Of a stretch of DNA of 64,000 nucleotides, positions 48,060 through 57,374 are shown piece by piece; position 1 is the first letter of the stretch, and each line of letters begins with the position of its first letter. This stretch comes from Pedobacter africanus (lineage in GTDB: Bacteria; Bacteroidota; Bacteroidia; Sphingobacteriales; Sphingobacteriaceae), in the NCBI RefSeq assembly GCF_900176535.1, contig NZ_FWXT01000005.1:248001-312000 (forward strand), read 5' to 3'. A model generated the notes under the pieces. It was not told the origin of the DNA, made no database searches, and worked only from the letters and a program-made list of their open reading frames with translations. The translations under genes were made by a program, and so were the position numbers.

Positions 48060-49910
48060 ATGGAAAACTTTATAGTATCGGCCCGTAAATACCGCCCGGC
48101 AACGTTTGAAACCGTTGTTGGTCAGCAGCACATTACCGGCACTTTAAAAAATGCTATTAAGAATAACCAGCTGGCACAGGCCTTCCTGTTTTGTGGTCCA
48201 AGAGGTGTAGGTAAAACAACCTGCGCACGCATCCTGGCAAAAACCATTAACTGTACCAGTTTAACACCCGATCAGGAAGCATGCGGGACCTGCGAATCCT
48301 GCGTTTCCTTTCAAACCGGCCACTCTTTTAACTTTCATGAGCTTGACGCAGCGTCAAACAACTCTGTAGATGATATCCGAAGCCTGATTGAGCAGGTACG
48401 TATACCACCACAGGCAGGTAAATATAAAATATACATCATTGATGAGGTGCACATGTTATCTGCAAATGCATTCAATGCATTCCTGAAAACACTGGAAGAA
48501 CCGCCATCCTATGCTATTTTTATATTAGCCACCACAGAAAAACATAAAATACTACCAACTATATTGTCGCGCTGCCAGATTTTTGATTTTAACAGGATCC
48601 AGGTAGAAGATATAGCAGGCCACCTCCACAAGATTGCGCAACGCGAAAACATTTCGGTAGAAGCCGATGGGCTGCACATCATTGCCCAGAAAGCAGATGG
48701 GGGCTTAAGAGATGCCCTTTCCATGTTTGACCAGATTGTAAGTTATACGAATAAAAATTTGACCTACAAATCGGTAATCGACAACCTGAATATCCTGGAT
48801 TACGATTATTATTTCAAACTTACCCAATACCTGGTAACAACCGATGTAAGCAATGCACTGATCTTGTTTGATGAAATCCTGAATAACGGATTTGATGGCA
48901 ACAATTTTATCAACGGACTGGCAAGCCATCTTCGTAATTTACTGGTAGCGAAAGACCCTCAGACTACCAAACTACTGGAAGTCAGCGAAAACATCAAACA
49001 AAAGTACATCAGCCAAAGTCTGCAAACCCCGGTTTCGTTTATACTTACTGCACTAAATCTGGCCAACCAGTGTGACCTGAGCTACAAAAACAGTAAAAAT
49101 CAACGCCTGCAGGTAGAAATGGCACTGATCAAAATGTGCCACATCCCTTCGGTGCTTCAACTAGCCAATACCGCGACTGACCCAGATCAGATTAAAAAAA
49201 AAACTAATATAAGTCCGGTTCAGCCTGCCTTTACTACGCCGGCAACGCCAAAAACAGAAAGTCATATAACTCCAACTGCAGCACCCGCACCAGCGGTTAT
49301 AACATCTTCCATAGCGCTTACAAGCCCCTCCGCTACTCCGGAAAAGCAAATTGCAAGCCCTTCGGCAAGTATTCCTTTACCAAAAAAAACACCTCCTCCT
49401 TCCAATAAAATCGTATTAAACCCGGCAACAGCAGCTCAGCAGAATAAAACAGCAATGCTCATCCCCTCATTAAACGGCATTCAGAATAAGGCTGAAGGAG
49501 AAGATGGCAATGAGCCCAAATACATTACGGGCAGTGATCGCGAAGCTTTTACAAATGAACAACTGCAATTTTACTGGAAGCAGTATACAGACATTGTTAA
49601 AAACGCCAACAGGATAAACGTTTATACCTTGATGAGCACGTCGACACCTATCCTGGAAAGTCAGGAAGAAATTATGGTACATGTAGAGCATAAGCTACAG
49701 GAAGATCTGCTCCAGGATGAAATGATAGACCTGCTGAACTTTTTAAGGCCAAGATTAAGGAATTTCAGCATATATATCAAGTCTAAGCAGGTAGTGAAAG
49801 AGGTAGTAAACCGCTTATATACCAGCACCGAAAAGTACCAATACCTGGTGGAGAAAAACCCAAAATTAGAGGAAATGCGCAGAAAGTTCAACCTCGATGT
49901 AAATCCTTAA
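48060..49910 (+). CDS. dnaX: DNA polymerase III subunit gamma/tau
   Basis: A 616-residue clamp-loader ATPase: AAA+ domain with Walker A GPRGVGKTT (46-54), zinc-binding cysteines C65, C75, C78 and C81, Walker B YIIDEVHML (about 125-133) and the sensor-1 region ILATTEKHKI. The clamp-loader domain III follows (about 220-370), then a low-complexity Pro/Ala/Thr linker (about 385-470), then a tau-specific C-terminal region. The linker contains runs such as an A8 near 49196; a frameshifting site for gamma production is possible but not evident. It starts directly after AraC and is convergent with a small acidic protein gene. Confidence 0.97.
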   Translation: MENFIVSARKYRPATFETVVGQQHITGTLKNAIKNNQLAQAFLFCGPRGVGKTTCARILAKTINCTSLTPDQEACGTCESCVSFQTGHSFNFHELDAASNNSVDDIRSLIEQVRIPPQAGKYKIYIIDEVHMLSANAFNAFLKTLEEPPSYAIFILATTEKHKILPTILSRCQIFDFNRIQVEDIAGHLHKIAQRENISVEADGLHIIAQKADGGLRDALSMFDQIVSYTNKNLTYKSVIDNLNILDYDYYFKLTQYLVTTDVSNALILFDEILNNGFDGNNFINGLASHLRNLLVAKDPQTTKLLEVSENIKQKYISQSLQTPVSFILTALNLANQCDLSYKNSKNQRLQVEMALIKMCHIPSVLQLANTATDPDQIKKKTNISPVQPAFTTPATPKTESHITPTAAPAPAVITSSIALTSPSATPEKQIASPSASIPLPKKTPPPSNKIVLNPATAAQQNKTAMLIPSLNGIQNKAEGEDGNEPKYITGSDREAFTNEQLQFYWKQYTDIVKNANRINVYTLMSTSTPILESQEEIMVHVEHKLQEDLLQDEMIDLLNFLRPRLRNFSIYIKSKQVVKEVVNRLYTSTEKYQYLVEKNPKLEEMRRKFNLDVNP

Positions 49911-50326
49911 TATACCGGTTTATCATTTATCGGGTAGCCCTCTTCATCAAGGTCATCGCGGTCGTCCTCCGGCGTGCGCGCCAAAATCTCGTCTTCCGGG
50001 CTCAATTGTACACTCTCGCCGTTGTCTATCCGCATTCCGGCGCCTTCAAGGCGTTCATTCATTTCTTTGCCGTTGTCATACTCGGTACCGATATAAGGAT
50101 TAGATTCATCGTAGGTCGAGATACTGTCTTCTCCATTAGGGGCTGAGGTATCATAGGGCAGCGGATGATCATAATCATCATCTTTCCCCTTTACATCAAA
50201 TTCAAAACTGTTTTTGTCTTTATCGTACGATAAATTATCAAAATCTTTGGTCTCGCCCAAATTCATTGGGTGAAGTTTGTCGGTTGCTTTTTTCGCTCCC
50301 GGATCATTATTTTGGCCCGTCATCAT
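49907..50326 (-). CDS. Acidic hypothetical protein
   Basis: A 139-residue highly acidic, probably disordered protein. It begins MMTGQNNDPGAKKATDKLHPMN and continues with many Asp/Glu/Asn residues and repeated short motifs (SPEDEILARTPEDDRDDLDEEGYP). No signal peptide or transmembrane segment is present. ATG 50326 or 50323 is chosen because upstream codons (to 50407) include a hydrophobic stretch outside the likely gene. The stop overlaps the dnaX stop by 4 bp. Function unknown; homologues are common in Sphingobacteriaceae as I recall, but this cannot be verified here. Confidence 0.65.
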   Translation of the reverse strand: MMTGQNNDPGAKKATDKLHPMNLGETKDFDNLSYDKDKNSFEFDVKGKDDDYDHPLPYDTSAPNGEDSISTYDESNPYIGTEYDNGKEMNERLEGAGMRIDNGESVQLSPEDEILARTPEDDRDDLDEEGYPINDKPVY

Positions 50327-50385
50327 ATTCGTAAGTTTTGTATTAACATAACGCAAAAAAAAACTTAAATGTTTTGGAAAAATAA

Positions 50386-50418
50386 AAAGGCCCGTCTGTA
50401 AAAACAAACGGGCCCTTT
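50386..50418 (-). terminator. Terminator after icd
   Basis: GGGCCCGTTTG, loop, ACGGGCC followed by TTTTTATTTTT on the minus strand, 15 bp after the icd stop codon at 50435. Confidence 0.85.
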
Positions 50419-50434
50419 ATCAGCTGATGCAGGT

Positions 50435-52654
50435 TTATAAACCTGCAAGGGCTGTATTCAATGTTTCACTTGGTCTCATTGCTGTAGAAGCCAGGTCATC
50501 ATTAGGGTTATAATAACCACCGATATTTTGAGGTTTGCCTTGTGCTGCTATCAATTCAGCAGAGATTTTTGCTTCGTTCTCTGTTAAAGTCTTGGCCAGA
50601 GGAGCAAATTTTGCCTGCAGTTCTGCATCTTTAGTTTGCGCTGCCAGGTTCTGTGCCCAATACATAGCCAGGTAAAAATGCGAGCCCCTGTTGTCGATCT
50701 GTCCGACCTTACGGGCAGGCGATTTATCGTTAGCCAAAAATGTTTCTGTTGCAGCATCCAGCGTTTCAGCCAATACCAAAGCTTTAGGATTATTTTGTGT
50801 CTGCCCAAGATGTTCTAAAGAAACCGCCAATGCGAGGAACTCCCCCAAAGAATCCCAACGTAGGTACCCTTCCTCCAGGAACTGCTGAACATGCTTAGGT
50901 GCAGAACCGCCGGCACCAGTTTCAAATAAACCGCCGCCGTTCATTAACGGGACTATAGACAGCATCTTGGCCGATGTGCCCAGCTCCAGGATCGGAAACA
51001 AATCTGTTAAATAGTCACGCAACACGTTACCTGTCACTGAAATGGTATCTTCACCTTTACGGATTCTGTTTAGGGTAAATTTAGTGGCCTCAACCGGTGA
51101 AAGGATACGGATATCTAATCCGGTGGTATCCTGTGCCGCCAGGTATTTGTTTACCTTTTCAATAATCTGCCTGTCGTGCGCTCTGTTTTCATCCAACCAG
51201 AACACAGCAGGTGTGGCCGATAAACGAGCCCTGTTGACAGCAAGTTTAACCCAGTCCTGAATTGGCGCATCTTTGGTCTGGCACATACGGAAGATATCAC
51301 CTTTTTCTACTTTCTGATCAAAGAAAAGTCTACCATCACCATCCGTAACGCGAATGGTACCGTTGGCTACAGCCTGAAAAGTTTTATCATGAGAACCATA
51401 CTCTTCTGCTTTTTGCGCCATTAAACCTACGTTAGGCACAGAACCCATGGTAGTTACATCAAAGGCGCCATTGGCTTTACAATCGTCAATTGTTGCCGTA
51501 TATACACCAGCATAGCAGCGATCAGGAATAATAGCAATGGTATCCTGTTGTTTGTTGTCTTTATTCCACATTTGTCCGGATGTACGGATCATTGCCGGCA
51601 TCGAAGCATCAACAATTACATCAGATGGCACATGCAAATTGGTAATACCCTTATCGGAATTTACCATTGCTATTGCTGGCCCATTTGCAATCGCCGCATC
51701 AATTGCAGCTTTTACCTCTGCTTCCTTGACATTTCCCGCAATCTTGGCGTAAACATCACCCAGGCCATTCCTGGTATCAATGTTTAATTCTTTAAACAGA
51801 TCGGCATATTTGGCAAAAACATCTGCAAAGTACACTTCAACTATGGCACCGAAAATGATTGGATCGGAGACCTTCATCATAGTTGCCTTTAAATGCGCAG
51901 ATAACAGCACCCCTGCAGCTTTTGCTTCAGCTATAGCTTTTGCTACGAATGATTTTAATGCGGCGAGGTTCATTACCGAACTATCAATCACCTCGCCTGC
52001 TTTTATTGGAGATAATCCTTTTAGCTCGGTGACCGCACCGTTTACATCAACAAATTCAATTTTGAACTGCGTGGCCTCGGCTACAGTAAGTGACTTTTCT
52101 GATCCGTAGAAATCGCCTTCAGTCATACTAGCTACTTTTGTTTTAGAATCAGCAGACCATGCACCCATAGAATGTGGGTTTGCTTTAGCATAATTCTTAA
52201 CCGCTTTAGGTGCCCTGCGGTCTGAATTACCTTCACGCAGCACAGGATTAACCGCAGATCCCAGTACCTTTGCATATTTTGCTTTGATTGCTTTTTCCTC
52301 CTCTGTCTGGGCATTTTCCGGATAATCCGGAATGGCAAAGCCTTGCGACTGTAACTCAGCAATGGCCTCGGTAAGCTGAGGGATAGAAGCCGAAATATTT
52401 GGCAATTTGATAATATTGGCTGCTGGTGTTGTAGCCAGCTGTCCAAGCTCTGTCAACGCATCTCCAACTTTTTGATCTTCCTTTAAAAACTCAGGGAAGT
52501 TTGCGAGGATCCTTCCGGCTAACGAAATATCCCTGCTTTCTACATCAATACCCGCTGAGGCTGTAAAAGCTTGTACAATCGGTAATAATGAATAGGTTGC
52601 CAGCATTGGCGCTTCATCTGTTTTGGTATAGATAATTTTTGATGTGTTCGACAT
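50435..52654 (-). CDS. icd: NADP-dependent isocitrate dehydrogenase, monomeric type
   Basis: A 739-residue monomeric (IDH-II) isocitrate dehydrogenase that oxidises isocitrate to 2-oxoglutarate in the TCA cycle. The sequence matches the family from the N-terminus (SKIIYTKTDEAPMLATYSLLPI) through the substrate-binding SDRRAPKAVKNYAK..NPHSMGAW stretch and the metal/cofactor region DVTTMGSVPNVGLMAQKAEEYGSHDKTF to the terminal PQNIGGYYNPN. The length is normal. It is not related to the dimeric Icd family. Monocistronic, with a terminator downstream. Confidence 0.96.
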   Translation of the reverse strand: MSNTSKIIYTKTDEAPMLATYSLLPIVQAFTASAGIDVESRDISLAGRILANFPEFLKEDQKVGDALTELGQLATTPAANIIKLPNISASIPQLTEAIAELQSQGFAIPDYPENAQTEEEKAIKAKYAKVLGSAVNPVLREGNSDRRAPKAVKNYAKANPHSMGAWSADSKTKVASMTEGDFYGSEKSLTVAEATQFKIEFVDVNGAVTELKGLSPIKAGEVIDSSVMNLAALKSFVAKAIAEAKAAGVLLSAHLKATMMKVSDPIIFGAIVEVYFADVFAKYADLFKELNIDTRNGLGDVYAKIAGNVKEAEVKAAIDAAIANGPAIAMVNSDKGITNLHVPSDVIVDASMPAMIRTSGQMWNKDNKQQDTIAIIPDRCYAGVYTATIDDCKANGAFDVTTMGSVPNVGLMAQKAEEYGSHDKTFQAVANGTIRVTDGDGRLFFDQKVEKGDIFRMCQTKDAPIQDWVKLAVNRARLSATPAVFWLDENRAHDRQIIEKVNKYLAAQDTTGLDIRILSPVEATKFTLNRIRKGEDTISVTGNVLRDYLTDLFPILELGTSAKMLSIVPLMNGGGLFETGAGGSAPKHVQQFLEEGYLRWDSLGEFLALAVSLEHLGQTQNNPKALVLAETLDAATETFLANDKSPARKVGQIDNRGSHFYLAMYWAQNLAAQTKDAELQAKFAPLAKTLTENEAKISAELIAAQGKPQNIGGYYNPNDDLASTAMRPSETLNTALAGL

Positions 52655-52770
52655 ATTTTTATAAATACGATTATTATGAATGAAAAATAAGCAGATCGTT
52701 TATGAATAAACTTGCTTTTGATTAAATCGCCTAAAGATAGAACAAACAGATGAATTTAATGGCATCGGGC

Positions 52771-52797
52771 TCATGAAAAGAAAATATTTTCTCATGA
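52771..52797. promoter_or_regulatory. Palindromic element upstream of ftsX
   Basis: GAAAATATTTTC (52780-52791) is a perfect 12-bp palindrome flanked by two TCATGA copies (52771-52776 and 52792-52797). It covers the -33 region of the ftsX promoter, as an operator would. Confidence 0.45.
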
Positions 52798-52805
52798 AAT
52801 TACGT

Positions 52806-52819
52806 TGTACCTTTGTACA
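52806..52819 (+). promoter_or_regulatory. ftsX-operon -7 box inside a short inverted repeat
   Basis: TACCTTTG (52808-52815) is an exact TAnnTTTG match, embedded in TGTAC-CTTT-GTACA. TTT at 52788-52790 stands 17 bp upstream in place of the -33 TTG. Confidence 0.55.
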
Positions 52820-52866
52820 TTAATTGCTTATATTTTTTAATTTCGCAAAACATTAAAAACAATTAC

Positions 52867-53745
52867 ATGGAAGAATTTGAAGTTAGTGATGCTTCTAAGA
52901 AGACAAAAACCATTTATATTTCTACTATTTTCAGCATCGCCCTGGTTTTATTGATGCTTGGAATGCTGGGATTGATTTTAGTGCATGCGAAAAACCTTTC
53001 AAACTACGTAAAAGAAAATATTGTTTTAAATATCATTGTAGACGAGGGCGCTAAGGAAACAGAAGTACTTGCTTTCCAAAAAGAACTGAATGCCAACCCT
53101 GCCATCAAGAGTACAGTTTATGTAAACAAGGAAATGGCTGCCAGAAACCTGACTACAGATCTGGGCGAAGATTTTGTAAACTTTTTAGGTTACAACCCAC
53201 TATTGTCTACCATCGATGTTTACCTGAAAGCAGATTTTGCGAATAACAAAAGTATTGATGCCCTGAAGGCAAACATTGGAAAAAACCCAATCGTTAAAGA
53301 AGTAATCTACCAGAGTTCGCTGATAGATATGGTGAACAAGAACATCAACACCATAGGGCTAATCATTTTGGGTTTTGCAGTGATATTACTGGTCATTTCT
53401 GTCGCCCTGATCAACAATACCATTCGCCTCGCTATTTACTCGCAGCGGTTCCTGATCAAAAGCATGCAGCTGGTAGGTGCAACAAGGAATTTTATACGTA
53501 AACCTTTCATTTTAATTGCGGCATTACATGGGTTAATTGCTGCGTTTATTGCCATTTTAATTTTGCTGGGCATCCTATACTATGCCCAGAAGGAAATCCC
53601 TGAAATGATCATATTAAGAAGTTATAGCGAATTTGGAATTGTACTGATCGGCCTGGTTGGTGTAGGCATTTTCATTACCGCTATCAGCACCTCATTTGCG
53701 GTAGGCAAATATTTAAATCTAAAAATTTACGACCTTTACAGATAA
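52867..53745 (+). CDS. ftsX: Cell division protein FtsX
   Basis: A 292-residue permease-like protein with four membrane segments: one N-terminal (about 18-42), an extracytoplasmic domain (about 50-155) and three C-terminal (about 165-185, 215-240, 255-280). With FtsE it couples cytokinesis to peptidoglycan hydrolase activation. ATG 52867 is chosen; the frame is open upstream from 52813, but those residues lie next to the promoter. The gene overlaps the next one by one base (TAATG). FtsE is not adjacent in this window, as is usual in Bacteroidota, where ftsX heads an uppP-truB cluster. Confidence 0.93.
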   Translation: MEEFEVSDASKKTKTIYISTIFSIALVLLMLGMLGLILVHAKNLSNYVKENIVLNIIVDEGAKETEVLAFQKELNANPAIKSTVYVNKEMAARNLTTDLGEDFVNFLGYNPLLSTIDVYLKADFANNKSIDALKANIGKNPIVKEVIYQSSLIDMVNKNINTIGLIILGFAVILLVISVALINNTIRLAIYSQRFLIKSMQLVGATRNFIRKPFILIAALHGLIAAFIAILILLGILYYAQKEIPEMIILRSYSEFGIVLIGLVGVGIFITAISTSFAVGKYLNLKIYDLYR

Positions 53746-53969
53746 TGGTAGAAAAAAAATCAGCACCTGCAAGTCAGGGCACAAAAAATGAACTTGTGTT
53801 CAATAAAAAGAATTATCAGTTGTTATTGATCAGCATTGCCATTGTTGTTGTTGGCTTTATCCTGATGATTGGCACTACAGACATCTATGATTTCCGTAAG
53901 ACCTTACTGGCCCCAATGGTAGTTTTATTTGGCTTTGGCTTTGGTGTTTACGCCATTTTAAAAAAATAA
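53745..53969 (+). CDS. DUF3098 membrane protein
   Basis: A 74-residue protein with two transmembrane helices (about 25-45 and 52-70) separated by the short loop TTDIYDFRKTLLAP. The N-terminus is basic (MVEKKSAPASQG..). This matches the DUF3098 family, which is found almost only between ftsX and uppP in Bacteroidota. Its start overlaps the ftsX stop by one base, so translation is coupled. The biochemical role is unknown; the conserved place suggests a link to cell envelope or division. Confidence 0.88.
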   Translation: MVEKKSAPASQGTKNELVFNKKNYQLLLISIAIVVVGFILMIGTTDIYDFRKTLLAPMVVLFGFGFGVYAILKK

Positions 53970-53978
53970 GGCAGGTTA

Positions 53979-54773
53979 ATGAATTATTTACAAGCCCTTA
54001 TTCTTGCTGTAATAGAGGGATTAACTGAGTTTTTGCCGGTTTCATCAACCGGCCATATGGTTATTGCCAGTTCCTTCATGGGAATCGGGAAAGATGATTT
54101 TGTGAAATTGTTTGAAGTTGCCATTCAGCTGGGCGCAATTTTAGCCGTGGTGGTTCTGTACTGGAAAAAGTTCTTCAACTTCAGCAAATGGCAATTCTAC
54201 GTAAAGCTGCTCATTGCTGTGATACCCGCATTGTTTTTCGGATTTCTTTTAAACGATTTTATTGATGAAACGCTTGGAAACCCCCTTTTTATTGCTGTAG
54301 TCTTACTACTGGGCGGTATCGTATTGTTATTTATAGATAAACTTTTCAAAAACCCAACGGTAAGCGACGAAAAAGAGATCAGCAATTTAACTGCTTTTAA
54401 AATAGGATGTTTCCAGGTGCTTGCAGTTGTGTTTCCCGGACTAAGCAGGAGTGCAGCCACCATCATTGGCGGTATGCAGCAAAAACTAACCAGGCATGTT
54501 GCGGCCGAATTTTCATTTTTCCTGGCTGTACCCACCATGTGTGCCGCAACCGGGTATAAATTATTAAAGGGTTACCACTTGCTGAATGCAGAAAATGTTA
54601 AATTGCTGTTATTTGGTAACCTGATTGCATTTATTGTGGCAATTATCGCCATTAAATCTTTTATTGGCTTTTTGTCCAAACATGGCTTCCGTATTTTTGG
54701 CTGGTACAGAATAATTATTGGTGTGGTCCTGATTGCACTTTATTATTCAGGAGTTGAAATGAACGTATTGTAA
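53979..54773 (+). CDS. uppP: Undecaprenyl-diphosphatase
   Basis: A 264-residue integral membrane phosphatase that recycles undecaprenyl pyrophosphate for peptidoglycan synthesis; overproduction gives bacitracin resistance. Both family signatures are present: EGLTEFLPVSSTGH (13-26, containing the catalytic Glu-rich region) and PGLSRSAATIIGG (about 151-163) with the catalytic Arg and Ser. Seven to eight hydrophobic helices can be seen. It begins 9 bp after the DUF3098 gene and overlaps truB by one base. Confidence 0.96.
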   Translation: MNYLQALILAVIEGLTEFLPVSSTGHMVIASSFMGIGKDDFVKLFEVAIQLGAILAVVVLYWKKFFNFSKWQFYVKLLIAVIPALFFGFLLNDFIDETLGNPLFIAVVLLLGGIVLLFIDKLFKNPTVSDEKEISNLTAFKIGCFQVLAVVFPGLSRSAATIIGGMQQKLTRHVAAEFSFFLAVPTMCAATGYKLLKGYHLLNAENVKLLLFGNLIAFIVAIIAIKSFIGFLSKHGFRIFGWYRIIIGVVLIALYYSGVEMNVL

Positions 54774-55501
54774 TGACAAATCATCGAGAAGAGCCGACAG
54801 CAAGCAAAATATTTCCTGATTTTAACTTTGCCGAAGGAGAACTGTTGCTCATCAATAAACCTTATGAATGGACCAGTTTTGATGTTGTTGGAAAGATAAG
54901 GAACTCTTTAAAGCCCCTAAAGCTAAAAGTTGGCCATGCTGGCACTTTAGATCCGCTGGCCACCGGCCTGCTGATCATCTGTACCGGAAAGCTAACCAAA
55001 CAGATAGATAACTTTCAGGCTGAAGAAAAAGAATATACAGGCACAATGGTGCTTGGGGCAACAACGCCTTCCTTTGACCTGGAGACAGCTGTAGATCAGC
55101 AATTTCCACTCGACAATCTTACGGAAGAGGCCATTTATGCAGCCACCGCACCTTTTATTGGGGACATACAACAATATCCACCTGCCCACTCCGCTGTAAA
55201 AGTAAATGGCGAACGCCTGTATGTAAAAGCACGTCGTGGTGAAGAAACAGAATTGCGGCTGCGCAATGTAACTGTACCTTCATTTGAAATCACCAGGATC
55301 GCATTACCTGAAGTTGATTTCCGGATTGTTTGCAGCAAAGGAACCTATATCAGGTCATTGATCTCTGATTTTGGTAAACAGCTAAACAATGGCGCTTACC
55401 TGTCCAAACTGGTTAGAACAAGAAGTGGAAGCTTTTTATTGCAAAATGCCTTTGAAGTAAAGGAACTGGTTGATTATATTAGGAGCAAAAAAACGGGATA
55501 A
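54773..55501 (+). CDS. truB: tRNA pseudouridine(55) synthase
   Basis: A 242-residue TruB that makes Psi55 in the T-loop of tRNAs. The catalytic Asp60 lies in GHAGTLDPLATGLL, preceded by the NKPYEWTSFDVV substrate loop; later motifs are YPPAHSAVKVNGERLYVKAR and CSKGTYIRSL. The C-terminal PUA domain of proteobacterial TruB is absent, as in other Bacteroidota. Its start overlaps the uppP stop and its stop overlaps the next ATG (both TAATG), so it is translationally coupled on both sides. Confidence 0.96.
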   Translation: MTNHREEPTASKIFPDFNFAEGELLLINKPYEWTSFDVVGKIRNSLKPLKLKVGHAGTLDPLATGLLIICTGKLTKQIDNFQAEEKEYTGTMVLGATTPSFDLETAVDQQFPLDNLTEEAIYAATAPFIGDIQQYPPAHSAVKVNGERLYVKARRGEETELRLRNVTVPSFEITRIALPEVDFRIVCSKGTYIRSLISDFGKQLNNGAYLSKLVRTRSGSFLLQNAFEVKELVDYIRSKKTG

Positions 55502-56364
55502 TGAGAGGGCATACCAAACCCACTAAGCTGAACTTTGTTAAAAACGTGTTTTTGATTACATGTGGCATTGTATCGGCATGCTTTGGCTTAAAAAGTTTTT
55601 TGCTCCCAAGTGGCTTTATTGATGGTGGGGTAACAGGTATCTCATTGCTGGTTAGCAACGTAACCGGGCTCAAGCTCTCTTACCTGATTGTATTGATCAA
55701 TGTGCCTTTTGTACTGTTGGGTTATCGGCAAATAGGCAAAGTTTTTGCCATCAAAACGTCTGTTGCCATTTCTCTTCTGGCCATTTCACTGATCATAGCT
55801 CCTTTTAAACCCATCACACACGACCCCTTATTGATAGCCTTTTTTGGTGGTTTGTTCCTGGGGGGAGGTATAGGACTGGCCATGAGAGGTGGCTGTGTAA
55901 TTGATGGGACAGAAGTACTCGCCCTATACATCAGCAAACACAGTACACTTACAGTAGGCAATATCATTTTGATCCTGAATATTGTGATCTTTTCCTTCGC
56001 CGCTATACTCTTAAGTATTGATACCGCACTGTATGCTATCCTCACTTATCTTTCGGCCTCAAATACCGTTGATTACATTGTAAACGGCATTGAACAATAT
56101 ACCGGTGTAACGGTAATTTCCGAAAAGAATGAACAGATCAGAAAGTTCATCATCAACAGGATGAAAAGGGGCGTTACCATATACAAGGGTGAAGGCGGGT
56201 ACGGTACGAAAAAAGATATCAACATTTTATATACTGTTGTAACCAAACTTGAAATGGGAAAATTACAGACCGCAATCAGGCAAATTGATCCGGATGCCTT
56301 TGTAATACAACAGCAAATCGCAGACATAAAAGGCGGGGTGGTAAAACGCCAGGCCTTACATTAA
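55501..56364 (+). CDS. YitT family membrane protein (DUF161/DUF2179)
   Basis: A 287-residue protein with five to six transmembrane helices (about 15-200) with typical YitT motifs (GFIDGGVTGISLL, GGLFLGGGIGLAMRGGCVIDGTEVLA), followed by a cytosolic DUF2179 domain (about 205-280, with RGVTIYKGEGGY). The physiological role and substrate are unknown. Its ATG overlaps the truB stop codon, and ribF begins 2 bp after its stop, so it belongs to the ftsX-to-ribF operon. Confidence 0.9.
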   Translation: MRGHTKPTKLNFVKNVFLITCGIVSACFGLKSFLLPSGFIDGGVTGISLLVSNVTGLKLSYLIVLINVPFVLLGYRQIGKVFAIKTSVAISLLAISLIIAPFKPITHDPLLIAFFGGLFLGGGIGLAMRGGCVIDGTEVLALYISKHSTLTVGNIILILNIVIFSFAAILLSIDTALYAILTYLSASNTVDYIVNGIEQYTGVTVISEKNEQIRKFIINRMKRGVTIYKGEGGYGTKKDINILYTVVTKLEMGKLQTAIRQIDPDAFVIQQQIADIKGGVVKRQALH

Positions 56365-56366
56365 CT

Positions 56367-57299
56367 ATGAAAACATATCATCATCTCTCTGAGTTCGAAC
56401 GCTTAAATAATGCAGTTGTCACTATTGGTACCTTTGATGGCGTACATTATGGCCACCAGAAAATCATTAAAAGGCTTTGCGAGCTGGCCAAAACAACTGG
56501 CGGTGAGAGTGTGATCCTAACTTTTTTTCCGCACCCGCGGTTGATCATTGATCCGGAAAATAAAGATTTAAAAATGATCAACACCATTGACGAAAAGGCA
56601 GACATATTGGCAAGACTGGGTGTGGATCACCTGATCATTACCCCCTTTACGCGTGATTTTTCGAACCTGAGCCCTGCGGAATACATCAAAAACATCCTGG
56701 TAGATACCATCGGCGTTAAACAATTGATTGTCGGTTACGATCATCGTTTTGGTAAGGACCGTAAAGGCGGTATGCCAGAGTTGAAAGAAATGGCCAAAAA
56801 TTATAACTATAAAATAGAAATGATACCTGAGCAGGACATTAACGATGTTGCTGTAAGCTCTACTAAGGTCAGAAACGCACTTTTAAATGGTGAAGTAGCC
56901 CTGGCAGCTCAATACTTAGGTTACAACTTCTCATTACATGGCCGTGTAATTAAAGGCGATAAGATTGGCAGGACCATCGGTTTTCCTACCGCAAATATTT
57001 TTATCGGGGAGACCTACAAACTCATTCCCTCTGATGGAATCTACGCTGTAACGGTAGACATGTCTGGTCAGACTTTTAAAGGAATGGCCTATATCGGACA
57101 ACGTCCCACAATTAATGGAATGACCAGGAATATTGAAGTAAATATCTTTGATTTCAACCAGGAAATCTATGGTCAGGACATTACCATGACTTTTCTTGAA
57201 TTCCTGCGGCATGATGTGAAATTTACAGGACTGGAAGCGCTTAAGTTACAACTACAACAGGATAAGGAAGACACACTGGCCTACTTCAACAAAATGTAA
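56367..57299 (+). CDS. ribF: Bifunctional riboflavin kinase/FAD synthetase
   Basis: A 310-residue enzyme converting riboflavin to FMN and FAD. The N-terminal FAD synthetase domain (about 1-165) has the nucleotidyl-transferase motif GTFDGVHYGHQKII (17-30) and VGYDHRFGKDRKGG, and the C-terminal riboflavin-kinase domain (about 180-305) has GDKIGRTIGFPTANI and the GMAYIGQRPT region. It is the last gene of the tightly packed ftsX-ribF run. A weak hairpin with a T-run follows. Confidence 0.96.
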   Translation: MKTYHHLSEFERLNNAVVTIGTFDGVHYGHQKIIKRLCELAKTTGGESVILTFFPHPRLIIDPENKDLKMINTIDEKADILARLGVDHLIITPFTRDFSNLSPAEYIKNILVDTIGVKQLIVGYDHRFGKDRKGGMPELKEMAKNYNYKIEMIPEQDINDVAVSSTKVRNALLNGEVALAAQYLGYNFSLHGRVIKGDKIGRTIGFPTANIFIGETYKLIPSDGIYAVTVDMSGQTFKGMAYIGQRPTINGMTRNIEVNIFDFNQEIYGQDITMTFLEFLRHDVKFTGLEALKLQLQQDKEDTLAYFNKM

Positions 57300-57318
57300 C
57301 AATTTAGAAAAACCTGCT

Positions 57319-57348
57319 CCTTTCCGTTAAAAAGGCACTTTTTTTTTG
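57319..57348 (+). terminator. Weak terminator after ribF
   Basis: CCTTT and AAAGG can pair (57319-57323, 57331-57335) before CAC and nine T's. The stem is only 5 bp. The T-run also abuts TATCTTAC (57349-57356), a poor -7 box that may start the antiporter gene. Confidence 0.35.
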
Positions 57349-57374
57349 TATCTTACGAGAAACCCTTATTCTCT

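Noticed and set aside
49190..49205. A-run in dnaX as a programmed frameshift site for gamma subunit
   Set aside because: The A8 run lacks a visible upstream Shine-Dalgarno-like element, and no early stop with a downstream stem-loop could be established by eye.
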